From: Betaproteobacteria bacterium
GTDB taxonomy: Bacteria > Pseudomonadota > Gammaproteobacteria > Burkholderiales > WYBJ01
NCBI GenBank assembly: GCA_009377585.1
Contig: WHTS01000023.1
Location: forward strand, 1-64,000
Reading direction: 5' to 3'
Length of the DNA: 64,000 nucleotides
Made by a program: the position numbers and the translations under genes. Below are positions 10,569-20,490 of the stretch, piece by piece. The notes under the pieces are model-generated. The model worked only from the letters and a program-made list of their open reading frames with translations, did no database searches and had not been told where the DNA came from. The first letter of the stretch is position 1. The number at the start of each line of letters is the position of its first letter.

Positions 10569-11878
10569 ATGCACCGCTGCCGCCCTTTTCCGGCGACATC
10601 TACGGGCCCGACGCCGTCCTTCTCAAGGGCCTGAGCGGCCTCAATTGGCGCCTGCAGGACTACGAGGCGCGCGGCGGCTACGAGGCGCTGAAGAAGATCC
10701 TGCGCGAAAACATCGCCCCGGAGCAGGTGATCGCCGAGGTGAAGAAGTCGGCCTTGCGCGGGCGCGGCGGCGCCGGCTTCCCCACGGGGCTCAAGTGGAG
10801 CTTCATGCCGCGGCAGTACACCGGTCCCAAATACCTCGTGTGCAACTCCGACGAGGGCGAGCCCGGCACCTTCAAGGACCGCGACATCCTGCGCTACAAC
10901 CCGCACATCGTCATCGAAGGCATGGCGATCGCGGCCTATGCGATGGGGATCCCCGTCGGATACAACTACATCCACGGCGAGATCTGGGATGTCTACGAGC
11001 GCTTCGAGGAGGCGTTGCTGGAGGCGCGCGCCGCCGGCTACCTCGGCGAGAACATTCTGGGGCGCGCGTTCAGCTTCCAGCTCCATGCTCATCACGGCTA
11101 CGGCGCCTACATCTGCGGCGAGGAAACCGGGCTGCTCGAATCGCTCGAAGGCAAGAAGGGCCAGCCGCGCTTCAAGCCGCCGTTTCCGGCGAGCTTCGGG
11201 CTCTACGGCAAGCCGACCACGATCAACAATACCGAGACCTTTGCCGCCGTGCCGTGGATCATCCTGAACGGGGGCGAAGCCTTCCTGTCGTTGGGACGGC
11301 CGAACAACGGTGGCACCAAGATCTTCTCGGTCTCGGGCGACGTGGCACGACCTGGAAACTACGAAGTCAAGCTCGGCACGCCGTTCGCCGCGCTGCTCGA
11401 GATGGCAGGCGGCATGCGCGACGGCATTGCATTGAAGGCATGCATTCCCGGCGGCTCGTCCATGCCGGTTCTGCCGGCGGAAGTGATGATGCGCACCGAC
11501 ATGGACTACGACTCGATCGCCAAGGCGGGGTCGATGCTGGGCTCGGGCGCGGTTATCGTCATGAACGAAACGCGCTGCATGGTGCGCTGCCTGCTGCGCC
11601 TGTCGTACTTCTATTTCGAGGAATCGTGCGGGCAGTGCACGCCCTGCCGCGAAGGCACCGGCTGGCTCTACCGCATGGTCGATCGCATCGAGCACGGCCG
11701 CGGCAAGATGGAGGACCTGGCGAAGCTCGACGCCGTGGCGGACAACATCCAGGGCCGCACCATCTGCGCGCTCGGCGACGCGGCTGCGATGCCGGTGCGC
11801 GCTTTCATCAAGCACTACCGCGACGAATTCGTGCACCACATCGAGCACGGCCGCTGCACTGTGCCGCACTACGTCTGA
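10565..11878 (+). CDS. nuoF: NADH-quinone oxidoreductase subunit F
   Basis: 51-kDa-type subunit that binds NADH, FMN and cluster N3. Visible motifs are the NADH-binding [13 protein letters not shown], the FMN site [14 protein letters not shown], a [15 protein letters not shown] segment and the [4Fe-4S] ligands in [15 protein letters not shown]. The 437-residue frame starts at ATG 10565, overlapping the nuoE stop; the frame is open further upstream but that extension is a shadow of nuoE. Confidence 0.97.
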   Translation: MNAPLPPFSGDIYGPDAVLLKGLSGLNWRLQDYEARGGYEALKKILRENIAPEQVIAEVKKSALRGRGGAGFPTGLKWSFMPRQYTGPKYLVCNSDEGEPGTFKDRDILRYNPHIVIEGMAIAAYAMGIPVGYNYIHGEIWDVYERFEEALLEARAAGYLGENILGRAFSFQLHAHHGYGAYICGEETGLLESLEGKKGQPRFKPPFPASFGLYGKPTTINNTETFAAVPWIILNGGEAFLSLGRPNNGGTKIFSVSGDVARPGNYEVKLGTPFAALLEMAGGMRDGIALKACIPGGSSMPVLPAEVMMRTDMDYDSIAKAGSMLGSGAVIVMNETRCMVRCLLRLSYFYFEESCGQCTPCREGTGWLYRMVDRIEHGRGKMEDLAKLDAVADNIQGRTICALGDAAAMPVRAFIKHYRDEFVHHIEHGRCTVPHYV

Positions 11879-11886
11879 GAACCCCC

Positions 11887-14247
11887 ATGCTGGAGATCGA
11901 GCTCGACGGCCGCAAACTGGAAGTTCCCGAGGGCAGCACCATCATGGATGTCGCCAATCGGGAGGGGATCTACATCCCCCACTTCTGCTATCACCGCAAG
12001 CTTTCCATTGCCGCCAACTGCCGCATGTGCCTGGTGCAGGTGGAGAAGGCACCCAAGCCCTTGCCGGCGTGCGCCACACCGGTCACGAACGGCATGAAGG
12101 TGTGGACGCATTCGGATACCGCGGTCGACGCCCAGAAGGGCGTGATGGAATTTTTGCTCATCAACCATCCGCTCGACTGTCCGATCTGCGACCAGGGCGG
12201 CGAATGCCAGCTGCAGGATCTCGCAGTGGGTTACGGCGCCAGCGCTTCGCGCTACGACGAGCCGAAGCGCGTGGTCTCGAACAAGAACCTCGGTCCGTTG
12301 ATATCGACCGACATGACACGCTGCATTCACTGCACGCGTTGCGTGCGCTTCGGTCAGGAAATCGCCGGCATCATGGAGCTCGGCATGATCGGGCGCGGCG
12401 AGCATGCCGAGATCATCACCTTCGTAGGCCGAGCGGTCGACTCGGAGCTGTCGGGCAACGTGATCGATCTTTGTCCGGTCGGGGCGCTCACGTCCAAGCC
12501 GTTTCGCTACTCGGCGCGCACCTGGGAGCTCATGCGGCGTTCGAGCGTCAGTCCGCACGACGGGTTGGGCTCGAATCTCACCGTGCAGGTGAAGCAGAAC
12601 CGGGTCATGCGCGTGCTGCCGCGCGAGAACGAAGCCGTCAATGAATGCTGGCTGTCGGACAAGGACCGCTTCTCGTACGAAGGACTCAACTCGGAGCAGC
12701 GCCTGGTGCGGCCGATGATCCGTGAATCGTCCGGTTGGCGCGAAGTCGATTGGCCCACGGCGCTGGCCTTCGCGGTGGAGGGCCTCAAACGGGTGCGCGA
12801 GGCGCACGGACCGAGCGCCATCGGCGCGCTGGCCACGGCGCATTCCACCTTCGAGGAGCTATACCTGCTGCAGAAGCTCATGCGTGGCATCGGCAGCGGC
12901 AATGTCGATCACCGGTTGCGGCAGTCGGACTTCAGTCGCGACGGCACGCAAGCCGGTGCGCCGTGGCTGGGGACCGCGATTGCAGACATTCCGGCGCTCG
13001 ACCGCGTGCTGGTCGTCGGCTCGACGTTGCGTCGCGATCATCCGTTGCTCGCGCATCGATTGCGGCAGGCGGCGAAGAAGGTGCTGCAGCTGAACCTCGT
13101 CAACCCGGTAGACGACGAGCTGTTGCTGCGTGTGGCCAATCGCCTGATCGTGGCGCCCAGCGGGCTCGCCGGAGCGCTGGCCGAGATCCTGCAAGCCCTC
13201 GGCGGGTTGAAGGGCGTTTCGGTGCCCCAGCAAGCTGGCGTCGAAGCTTCGGAAAGCGCCCGGCGCATCGCCGAGAGCCTGGCTTCGGGCAGCAACGTCG
13301 CCCTCTACCTCGGCAACCTCGCCCAGCACCATCCCGACGCGAGCCTGCTGCACGCGCTGGCGCAACGCATCGCCGATGTCGCGGGGGCGCGCTTCGGCTT
13401 TCTCGGCGAGGCGGCCAACAGCGTAGGCGGGGTGCTTGCGGGCGCGGTGCCGTATGGGGGCACGGTCGCAGGGCTCGATGCGCGCGCGATGCTCGAGGCG
13501 CCGCGTCATGCGTACCTGTTGCTGAATGCCGAGCCCGAGCTCGACTGTCACGACCCGGCGGCGGCCATGGCCGCGATGCGCGCCGCCGACTTCGTCATTG
13601 CGCTCAGCCCTTATCAGCACGGAGCAGTCGACTACGCGCGTGTCATGCTGCCGATCGGTCCCTTCACCGAGACCTCGGGCACCTTCGTCAACACCGAAGG
13701 CCGGCCGCAAAGCTTCCGCGGCGTGGTGAATCCGCTGGCCGAAACGCGTCCCGGCTGGAAGGTGTTGCGCGTGCTGGGCACGATGCTCGGCGTCGACGGA
13801 TTTGGTTACACCTCGAGCGAGCAGGTGCGCGACGAAGCGCTGGCGCAGGACGAGCTTGCCGCGCGGCTGGATAATCACCTGCGCGAGGAGCGCATCGACG
13901 CACCGCGCATGCAAGCGCCGGATCTCGAACGCATCGGCGAGGTGGCAGCCTATCACGCCGACGCCATCGTGCGCCGTTCGCCGCCCCTGTTGGCGACGCA
14001 ATACGGCCAGCCTCCGGTTGCCAGCATGAGCAGCGAGACGGCGGCGCAATTGGGCTTGCGCGCAGGCGGCGGTGTGCTTTTGCGGCAAGGGCAAGGCGAG
14101 GCGACGCTGCCGGTGGCGCTGGACGAGCGCGTTCCCCCGAACTGCGTGCGCGTTCCGGCCGGTCACCCGGCAACCGCAGCGCTGGGATCGATGTTCGGGG
14201 CGATCGAGGCGCAGCCGGTGGCGCTGGACGAGCGCAAGGTCGGCTAA
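11887..14247 (+). CDS. nuoG: NADH-quinone oxidoreductase subunit G
   Basis: Large electron-transfer subunit, 786 residues. The N-terminal ferredoxin-like domain supplies N1b ligands (IPHFCYHRK, ANCRMCLVQ, ACATPV). Next come the His-coordinated N5 region HPLDCPICDQGGECQLQD and the N4 ligands RCIHCTRCVRFGQ with DLCPVGAL. The molybdopterin-oxidoreductase-like domain follows. The Cys cluster that would bind N7 is absent: the equivalent stretch reads SSVSPHDGLGSN, so this NuoG is the N7-lacking type. The stop abuts the nuoH ATG. Confidence 0.96.
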   Translation: MLEIELDGRKLEVPEGSTIMDVANREGIYIPHFCYHRKLSIAANCRMCLVQVEKAPKPLPACATPVTNGMKVWTHSDTAVDAQKGVMEFLLINHPLDCPICDQGGECQLQDLAVGYGASASRYDEPKRVVSNKNLGPLISTDMTRCIHCTRCVRFGQEIAGIMELGMIGRGEHAEIITFVGRAVDSELSGNVIDLCPVGALTSKPFRYSARTWELMRRSSVSPHDGLGSNLTVQVKQNRVMRVLPRENEAVNECWLSDKDRFSYEGLNSEQRLVRPMIRESSGWREVDWPTALAFAVEGLKRVREAHGPSAIGALATAHSTFEELYLLQKLMRGIGSGNVDHRLRQSDFSRDGTQAGAPWLGTAIADIPALDRVLVVGSTLRRDHPLLAHRLRQAAKKVLQLNLVNPVDDELLLRVANRLIVAPSGLAGALAEILQALGGLKGVSVPQQAGVEASESARRIAESLASGSNVALYLGNLAQHHPDASLLHALAQRIADVAGARFGFLGEAANSVGGVLAGAVPYGGTVAGLDARAMLEAPRHAYLLLNAEPELDCHDPAAAMAAMRAADFVIALSPYQHGAVDYARVMLPIGPFTETSGTFVNTEGRPQSFRGVVNPLAETRPGWKVLRVLGTMLGVDGFGYTSSEQVRDEALAQDELAARLDNHLREERIDAPRMQAPDLERIGEVAAYHADAIVRRSPPLLATQYGQPPVASMSSETAAQLGLRAGGGVLLRQGQGEATLPVALDERVPPNCVRVPAGHPATAALGSMFGAIEAQPVALDERKVG

Positions 14248-15324
14248 ATGGACTTCGCATTCTTCGAGCAGCTGTTCGGGCCGACCTGGCCGGCGGTGTG
14301 GACGCTCGCCAAGATCGTCGCGATCGTCGTTCCGCTGCTCGCCTGCGTCGCCTACCTTACGCTCTGGGAGCGCAAGGTGATCGGCTGGATGCAGGTGCGC
14401 CGCGGCCCCAACCGGGTCACTTTCTTCGGCCTGCGCTGGCTCGGCGGCCTGGCGCAGCCGATCGCCGATGCCCTCAAGCTGCTGCTGAAAGAGATCATCG
14501 TCCCTTCCGGCGCGAACCGGTTCCTGTTCGTGCTGGCGCCGGTCATGGCCATCATGCCAGCGCTTGCGGCCTGGGCGGTCATTCCCTTCGCCCCCGAGCT
14601 GGTGCTCGCCGACATCGATGCAGGGTTGCTGTACGTGCTGGCGATCACGTCCATGGGGGTGTACGGAGTCATCATCGCGGGCTGGGCTTCGAACTCGAAG
14701 TACGCCTTCCTGGGAGCCATGCGCTCGGCGGCGCAGATCGTCTCCTACGAAATCGCCATGGGCTTCGCGCTCGTCGGCGTACTGATGGCTGCGCAAAGCC
14801 TCAACCTGGGCGAAATCGTCGTGCGCCAGGTGGGGCCCTACGGGTTCCTCAACTGGTTCTTCATCCCGCTCTTTCCGCTGTTCCTCGTCTACCTGATCGC
14901 CGGGGTCGCGGAGACCAACCGCGCGCCGTTCGACGTGGCCGAGGGCGAGTCGGAGATCGTCGCCGGCTTCCACGTCGAATACTCGGGAATGACTTTCGCG
15001 ATCTTCTTCCTCGCCGAATACGCGAACATTGTTTTGGTTTCGACGCTGTGCGCGGTCATGTTCCTGGGCGGGTGGCTGTCGCCGTTCGCGTTCTCCGCGC
15101 TCAACGACATCGCGTTCGCGCGCTGGCTGGCGGCACCCGGATTCCACTGGCTGGCCGCCAAGGTCTTCTTCGTCGTGTTCTTTTTTCTGTGGTTCCGGGC
15201 AACCTTCCCGCGCTATCGCTACGACCAGCTGATGCGGTTGGGCTGGAAGGTGTTCATCCCGGTCACGCTGGTATGGATATTCGTGCTGGCCGTGTGGATG
15301 ATGACCCCGTTGTGGCCATGGTAA
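14248..15324 (+). CDS. nuoH: NADH-quinone oxidoreductase subunit H
   Basis: ND1-type membrane subunit that joins the peripheral and membrane arms and forms the quinone tunnel. It has about eight hydrophobic helices, the conserved [17 protein letters not shown] loop near residue 36 and the acidic loop [20 protein letters not shown]. Length 358. The ATG immediately follows the nuoG stop with no gap, and its own TAA lies inside the Shine-Dalgarno of nuoI. Confidence 0.97.
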   Translation: MDFAFFEQLFGPTWPAVWTLAKIVAIVVPLLACVAYLTLWERKVIGWMQVRRGPNRVTFFGLRWLGGLAQPIADALKLLLKEIIVPSGANRFLFVLAPVMAIMPALAAWAVIPFAPELVLADIDAGLLYVLAITSMGVYGVIIAGWASNSKYAFLGAMRSAAQIVSYEIAMGFALVGVLMAAQSLNLGEIVVRQVGPYGFLNWFFIPLFPLFLVYLIAGVAETNRAPFDVAEGESEIVAGFHVEYSGMTFAIFFLAEYANIVLVSTLCAVMFLGGWLSPFAFSALNDIAFARWLAAPGFHWLAAKVFFVVFFFLWFRATFPRYRYDQLMRLGWKVFIPVTLVWIFVLAVWMMTPLWPW

Positions 15325-15334
15325 GGAGGCCATC

Positions 15335-15826
15335 ATGATCAAGCGGATTCGAGAATTCTTCAGTACGTTTCTGTTAGTCGAGCTCGTGCGCGGCATGATG
15401 CTCACCGGCCGGCACCTGTTCGCGAAGAAGATCACCATCCAGTATCCCGAGGAAAAGACTCCGCAGAGCCCGCGCTTTCGCGGGCTGCACGCGCTGCGCC
15501 GTTATCCGAACGGCGAGGAGCGCTGCATCGCCTGCAAGCTGTGCGAGGCGGTGTGCCCCGCACTTGCGATAACGATCGAATCGGAGCAGCGCGACGACGG
15601 CACCCGCCGCACCACCCGTTACGACATCGATCTCACGAAGTGCATTTTCTGCGGTTTGTGCGAGGAATCGTGCCCGGTGGATTCGATCGTCGAGACGCGC
15701 ATCCTCGAGTATCACGGTGAGAAGCGCGGCGACCTCATCTATACCAAGCCGATGCTGCTTGCGATCGGCGACCGCTTCGAAGAGCAGATCGCACGCGACC
15801 GCGCCGCCGACGCGCCCTACCGATGA
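15335..15826 (+). CDS. nuoI: NADH-quinone oxidoreductase subunit I
   Basis: 23-kDa-type ferredoxin-like subunit holding clusters N6a and N6b. Two complete [4Fe-4S] motifs are present, [12 protein letters not shown] and [12 protein letters not shown]. The N-terminal amphipathic helix precedes [17 protein letters not shown]. Length 163. A strong AAGGAGG at 15323-15329 precedes the ATG. Confidence 0.97.
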   Translation: MIKRIREFFSTFLLVELVRGMMLTGRHLFAKKITIQYPEEKTPQSPRFRGLHALRRYPNGEERCIACKLCEAVCPALAITIESEQRDDGTRRTTRYDIDLTKCIFCGLCEESCPVDSIVETRILEYHGEKRGDLIYTKPMLLAIGDRFEEQIARDRAADAPYR

Positions 15827-15857
15827 CAAAACGCGACTCGGGGAGCGGGGGAGCCGC

Positions 15858-16529
15858 ATGACTTTTCAGGAATTCGTCTTCTGGGTGCTGGCGGGCGTTC
15901 TGGTCTTCGCGGCCCTTCGCGTCATCACCGCGCGTAACCCGGTGCACTGCGCGCTGTTCCTGGTGCTTGCCTTCGTCTCGTGTTCGGGCCTGTGGCTGCT
16001 GCTCGAAGCCGAGTTTCTGGCGATCGTCCTGGTTCTGGTGTACGTGGGCGCAGTCATGGTGCTGTTCCTGTTCGTGGTCATGATGCTCGACATCAATCTG
16101 GCGCGCATGCGCGAAGGCCTTTTCACCTATCTGCCGCTGGGGCTCGTGGTGGCCCTGCTCATGGTCATGGAGATGGGACTGGTGCTGTGGTCGCGCAACG
16201 TCGAACTGCAGGACATGCCGGCGCCGCCTCCGCTCGCAGCCGGCTACAGCAATACCAAGGAGCTCGGCCGGCTGCTCTACACCGAGTACGTGTACCCGTT
16301 CGAGATCGCCGCGGTGATCCTGCTGGTTGCCATCGTCGCGGCCATTGCGCTCACGCTGCGCCGGCGCAAGAACACACGCTATCAGAACCCGTCGCTGCAG
16401 GTCTCGGTACGGCGCGAGGACCGCGTGCGGCTCGTTTCGATGCCGCCCGTGCGGCGCGAGGCCGGGCAGGCGGACGCCGCGGCAGAGGCGAGCGCCGAAG
16501 CCAAGCCGGAAGCGGGAGGCGCACGGTGA
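15858..16529 (+). CDS. nuoJ: NADH-quinone oxidoreductase subunit J
   Basis: ND6-type membrane subunit with five transmembrane helices; [20 protein letters not shown] contains the helix-3 pi-bulge region of the family. At 223 residues it carries a charged Ala/Glu/Arg-rich C-terminal tail of about 45 residues after the last helix. ATG 15858 gives the usual [13 protein letters not shown] start. Its TGA overlaps the GTG start of nuoK. Confidence 0.94.
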   Translation: MTFQEFVFWVLAGVLVFAALRVITARNPVHCALFLVLAFVSCSGLWLLLEAEFLAIVLVLVYVGAVMVLFLFVVMMLDINLARMREGLFTYLPLGLVVALLMVMEMGLVLWSRNVELQDMPAPPPLAAGYSNTKELGRLLYTEYVYPFEIAAVILLVAIVAAIALTLRRRKNTRYQNPSLQVSVRREDRVRLVSMPPVRREAGQADAAAEASAEAKPEAGGAR

Positions 16530-16831
16530 TCACGCTTTCGCATTACCTGATCCTGGGCGCGATCCTGTTCGCGATCAGCGTGGTCGGCATTTTCCTCAAC
16601 CGCCGTAATGTGATCATCTTGCTGATGGCGATCGAGCTGATGCTGCTTGCCGTCAACATGAATTTCGTCGCGTTCTCGCACTATCTCGACGACATGGCCG
16701 GGCAGGTGTTCGTGTTCTTCATCCTCACCGTAGCGGCGGCGGAATCCGCGATCGGCCTGGCGATCCTGGTGGTCCTGTTCCGCGCGCTCAACACCATCGA
16801 CGTCGACGATCTCGACAGCCTGAAAGGATGA
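16526..16831 (+). CDS. nuoK: NADH-quinone oxidoreductase subunit K
   Basis: ND4L-type antiporter-like subunit of 101 residues, the typical length, with three transmembrane helices. The helix-2 and helix-3 glutamates of the proton path lie in [15 protein letters not shown] and [14 protein letters not shown]. The start is GTG and overlaps the nuoJ stop (GTGA), so translation is likely coupled. Confidence 0.96.
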   Translation: MITLSHYLILGAILFAISVVGIFLNRRNVIILLMAIELMLLAVNMNFVAFSHYLDDMAGQVFVFFILTVAAAESAIGLAILVVLFRALNTIDVDDLDSLKG

Positions 16832-16883
16832 TCGGCCCGCGGGCTCTAAGCGGGACGGCTACCCATACAGAAAAACAAGCGGC

Positions 16884-18935
16884 ATGCAGACACTCTACCT
16901 GATCGTTGCTCTCGCTCCGTTGCTCGGCGCGCTCGTCGCCGGACTGGGCGGGCGGTTCATCGGCCGGCGCGGCGCGCATTCGGTCACCATCGCGCTCATG
17001 GTGGTCTCGTTCGGCGCGGCGCTCGCTGTTTTCCGCGACGTGTTCGACGGCAATACCTTCAACGGCCCGGTCTACACCTGGCTCGTCTCGGGCGATTTGC
17101 GCTTCGAGATCGGCTTTCTCATCGATCGGCTGACGGCCACCATGATGGTGGTCGTGACCTTCGTCTCGCTCGCGGTGCACGTCTATACCATCGGCTACAT
17201 GGCCGACGATCCCGGCTACCAGCGCTTCTTCAGCTACATCTCGCTGTTCACTTTCTCCATGCTGATGCTGGTGATGTCGAACAACTTCCTGCAGCTGTTC
17301 TTCGGCTGGGAGGCGGTGGGGTTGGTGTCGTACCTGCTGATCGGTTTCTGGTACACGCGCCCGACGGCGATCTACGCCAACCTCAAGGCGTTCCTGGTCA
17401 ACCGCGTGGGCGATTTCGGCTTCCTGCTCGGTATCGGCCTGGTGCTCGCCTACGCCGGCAGCCTCGACTATGCGAGCGTGTTCGCGCAAGCACCGCAGCT
17501 TGCGGGAATGAACATCGAGCTGTTCGAGGGCCATGCCTGGAGCCTCATGAGCGTCATCTGCATCCTGCTGTTCGTGGGCGCGATGGGCAAGAGCGCGCAA
17601 TTTCCGCTGCACGTCTGGCTGCCCGATTCGATGGAAGGTCCGACCCCGATTTCCGCCCTGATCCACGCCGCTACCATGGTGACCGCGGGCATCTTCATGG
17701 TAGCGCGCATGTCGCCGCTGTTCGAGCTCTCGGAGACGGCGCTTTCGTTCGTCATCGTCATCGGCGCGATCACCGCACTTTTCATGGCGCTCATCGCGAT
17801 CGTGCAGAACGACATCAAGCGCGTGGTCGCGTATTCGACTCTTTCGCAGCTCGGGTACATGACCGTCGCGTTGGGCGCTTCGGCCTACTCGGCCGCGATC
17901 TTTCACCTCGCCACCCACGCGTTCTTCAAGGCGGTGCTGTTCCTCGGCGCCGGCTCGGTGATCATCGCCATGCATCACGAGCAGGATATGCGCCGCATGG
18001 GCGGGCTGCGCCGGTACATGCCGATCACCTACTGGACCATGATGATCTCGGCGGCTGCGAGCATCGGCGTTCCAGGATTGTCCGGTTTCTTCTCCAAGGA
18101 TGCGATCATCGAGGCGGCGCATCTGGCAACCACGCCCGGCGCCGGTTTCGCCGCGTTCTGCGTGACGGCCTGCGTATTCGTGACCGCCTTCTACACCTTC
18201 CGCATGATGTTCATGACCTTCCACGGCACCGAGCGCTTCGGCCATGGAGACGATTCGGGCCACGGCGCTACAGCCGTGACCGGGCCGGCGGCGACCGCTG
18301 CGCACGCGGTCGCACACGCGCACGATACGCATGCCGCAGCGACGGATCACGACCACGGGCGCGTGCCGCACGAGTCGCCGGCGGTGGTCACCCTGCCGCT
18401 GGTCGCGTTGTCGATTCCGGCGATTGCCGCCGGCTGGCTGATCGGCCCGGTGCTGTTCGGATCCTATTTCGGCGACTCGATCTACGTCGCGCCCGAGCAC
18501 ACGGTGCTGGCGCGGTTGGGCGAGGAATTCCACGGGGTGCTCGGCATGATGTGGCATGCGCTCTTGACGGCTCCATTCTGGCTTTTGCTCGCCGGGATCG
18601 CGCTGGCCTGGTATCTGTACATCAAGCGCCCGGACCTGCCGGCCGTGATCGCAGGGCGCTTCTCGCTCCTGTACCGGGTGCTGGAGAAGAAGTACGGCTT
18701 CGACGAGTTCAACGACTGGTTCTTCGCCGGCGGCACGCGCGGATTGGGGCGCGGCCTGTGGCGCTTCGGCGACGCGGGATTGATCGATGGCGTCATGGTA
18801 AACGGATCCGCGCGCCTGATGGGGTGGTTCGCAGGGCTCCTGCGCTATCTCCAGACCGGATACATCTACACCTACGCATTCGCAATGATTATCGGCGTGT
18901 TGCTGCTCGTCACGCTGCTGTTCATATCGAGCTGA
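16884..18935 (+). CDS. nuoL: NADH-quinone oxidoreductase subunit L
   Basis: ND5-type antiporter-like subunit at the tip of the membrane arm, 683 residues, with the long lateral helix at the C-terminus. FFGWEAVGLVSYLLIGFW carries the helix-5 Glu; GKSAQFPLHVWLPDSMEGPT and LIHAATMVTAGIFM are core proton-path motifs. A His-rich hydrophilic insert spans about residues 452-497 (HGDDSGHG, HAVAHAHDTHAAATDHDHGR), with about eleven His residues between transmembrane helices. Confidence 0.97.
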   Translation: MQTLYLIVALAPLLGALVAGLGGRFIGRRGAHSVTIALMVVSFGAALAVFRDVFDGNTFNGPVYTWLVSGDLRFEIGFLIDRLTATMMVVVTFVSLAVHVYTIGYMADDPGYQRFFSYISLFTFSMLMLVMSNNFLQLFFGWEAVGLVSYLLIGFWYTRPTAIYANLKAFLVNRVGDFGFLLGIGLVLAYAGSLDYASVFAQAPQLAGMNIELFEGHAWSLMSVICILLFVGAMGKSAQFPLHVWLPDSMEGPTPISALIHAATMVTAGIFMVARMSPLFELSETALSFVIVIGAITALFMALIAIVQNDIKRVVAYSTLSQLGYMTVALGASAYSAAIFHLATHAFFKAVLFLGAGSVIIAMHHEQDMRRMGGLRRYMPITYWTMMISAAASIGVPGLSGFFSKDAIIEAAHLATTPGAGFAAFCVTACVFVTAFYTFRMMFMTFHGTERFGHGDDSGHGATAVTGPAATAAHAVAHAHDTHAAATDHDHGRVPHESPAVVTLPLVALSIPAIAAGWLIGPVLFGSYFGDSIYVAPEHTVLARLGEEFHGVLGMMWHALLTAPFWLLLAGIALAWYLYIKRPDLPAVIAGRFSLLYRVLEKKYGFDEFNDWFFAGGTRGLGRGLWRFGDAGLIDGVMVNGSARLMGWFAGLLRYLQTGYIYTYAFAMIIGVLLLVTLLFISS

Positions 18936-18954
18936 GCGGGGAGAAAACGCACGC

Positions 18955-20439
18955 ATGGGCGCACTGCCGACGCTGAGCACCGTGATCTGGCTGCCGATCC
19001 TGGCCGGAATTGCGACGCTATTGACCGGGTCGGATCGCAATGCCGGCATGGCGCGGCTGCTGGCGCTGGTGGGCGCGGTCGCCGGCTTCCTGGTCGCGAT
19101 CCCGCTCTGGACCGGATTCGACGCGACGGCGAGCGGTTTCCAGTTCGTCGAACGCCATTCCTGGATCGAGAGCTTCAACGTCTACTACCACCTGGGCATC
19201 GACGGCATCTCGCTGCTGCTGATCCTGCTCAATTGCCTCACCACCGTCTTGGTGGTGATCGCGGGCTGGAAGGTGATCGACACCCGCGTGGCGCAGTACA
19301 TGGCCTCGCTGCTGATTCTTTCGGGCGTGATGAACGGCGTGTTTTGCGCGCTCGACGGGCTGCTCTTCTATGTCTTTTTCGAGGCGACGCTGATCCCGAT
19401 GTTCATCGTGATCGGCGTGTGGGGCGGCCCCAACCGCGTCTATGCGGCGCTCAAGTTCTTCCTGTATACGCTGCTCGGCTCGCTGCTGGCGCTGATCGCG
19501 CTGATCTACCTGTACCTGAGCTCGGGCGGCAGCTTCTCGCTGCAGGACTGGTACGCGTTGCCCATCCCGTTCGTTGCCCAGGTGCTGGTGTTCCTGGCCT
19601 TCTTCCTGGCGTTCGCCGTCAAGGTGCCGATGGTGCCCGTGCATACGTGGCTTCCCGATGCGCACGTCGAAGCGCCGACCGGGGGCTCGGTGGTGCTGGC
19701 AGCGATCATGCTGAAGCTCGGTGCCTACGGCTTCCTGCGCCTGTCGCTGCCGATCGTTCCGGACGCGAGCCATGAGCTCGCGGGGTTCGTCATCGCGCTG
19801 TCGCTGATCGCGGTGATCTATATCGGCCTGGTCGCCCTGGTGCAGACCGACATGAAGAAGCTCATCGCCTATTCGTCCATCTCGCACATGGGCTTCGTCA
19901 CGCTCGGCATCTTCGTTTTCAATGCCATGGCGATGGAAGGGGCGGTCATCCAGATGATCTCGCACGGGTTCGTCTCGGGCGCCCTGTTCCTGTGCGTGGG
20001 CGTTCTGTACGACCGCATGCACTCGCGCCAGATCGCCGACTACGGCGGCGTGGTGAACCGCATGCCGGTTTTCGCGGCCTTCTTCATGCTGTTCGCGATG
20101 GCGAACGCGGGGCTGCCGGGAACCAGCGGGTTCGTCGGCGAGTTCCTCGTCATCATGGGGGCACTGAAGGTGAACTTCTGGTACGCGGCGGCCGCGGCCA
20201 CCACGCTCATCTGGGGCGCGGCCTATACGCTGTGGATGTACAAGCGGGTCGTGTTCGGCGCCGTGACCAACGATCACGTGGCGCAGCTCGATGATCTGTC
20301 CGCGCGCGAGTGGATCGTCATGGCGGTGCTGGCCGCATGCGTGCTCCTGATGGGGGTATATCCGGCGCCGTTCGCCGAAGTGCTGCACGTGAGCGTGAAC
20401 GACCTGCTGGCGCACGTCGCCCGCAGCAAGCTGCCCTAG
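18955..20439 (+). CDS. nuoM: NADH-quinone oxidoreductase subunit M
   Basis: ND4-type antiporter-like proton-pumping subunit, 494 residues, about 14 helices. DGLLFYVFFEATLIPMFIVI contains the conserved helix-5 Glu and PMVPVHTWLPDAHVEAPT the helix-7 region. The terminal TAG (20437-20439) forms the first bases of a dispersed repeat end (20438-20469), so the stop codon is shared with that element. Confidence 0.97.
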   Translation: MGALPTLSTVIWLPILAGIATLLTGSDRNAGMARLLALVGAVAGFLVAIPLWTGFDATASGFQFVERHSWIESFNVYYHLGIDGISLLLILLNCLTTVLVVIAGWKVIDTRVAQYMASLLILSGVMNGVFCALDGLLFYVFFEATLIPMFIVIGVWGGPNRVYAALKFFLYTLLGSLLALIALIYLYLSSGGSFSLQDWYALPIPFVAQVLVFLAFFLAFAVKVPMVPVHTWLPDAHVEAPTGGSVVLAAIMLKLGAYGFLRLSLPIVPDASHELAGFVIALSLIAVIYIGLVALVQTDMKKLIAYSSISHMGFVTLGIFVFNAMAMEGAVIQMISHGFVSGALFLCVGVLYDRMHSRQIADYGGVVNRMPVFAAFFMLFAMANAGLPGTSGFVGEFLVIMGALKVNFWYAAAAATTLIWGAAYTLWMYKRVVFGAVTNDHVAQLDDLSAREWIVMAVLAACVLLMGVYPAPFAEVLHVSVNDLLAHVARSKLP

Positions 20440-20469
20440 TGTCCCGAGTTCGAAATTCGCTGCGCAAAA
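20438..20469 (+). mobile_element. Solo terminal repeat of the MITE-like element
   Basis: The 32 bases starting AGTGTCCCGAGTTCGAAATT are nearly identical to the left end of the element at 55111 (three mismatches by eye through GCGCAAAA). The first bases double as the nuoM stop codon. Only one end is found here, so this is a remnant or a single-ended copy in the nuoM-nuoN gap. Confidence 0.6.
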
Positions 20470-20490
20470 CTAGCGGAGGCATAGCAGTCG

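Noticed and set aside
10645-11886. A long N-terminal extension of nuoG
   Set aside because: It overlaps nuoF in another frame; NuoG homology starts at ATG 11887.
12859-15438. An 859-codon open frame antisense to nuoG-nuoI
   Set aside because: Shadow of strongly conserved nuo genes on the other strand; the translation has no recognisable domain.
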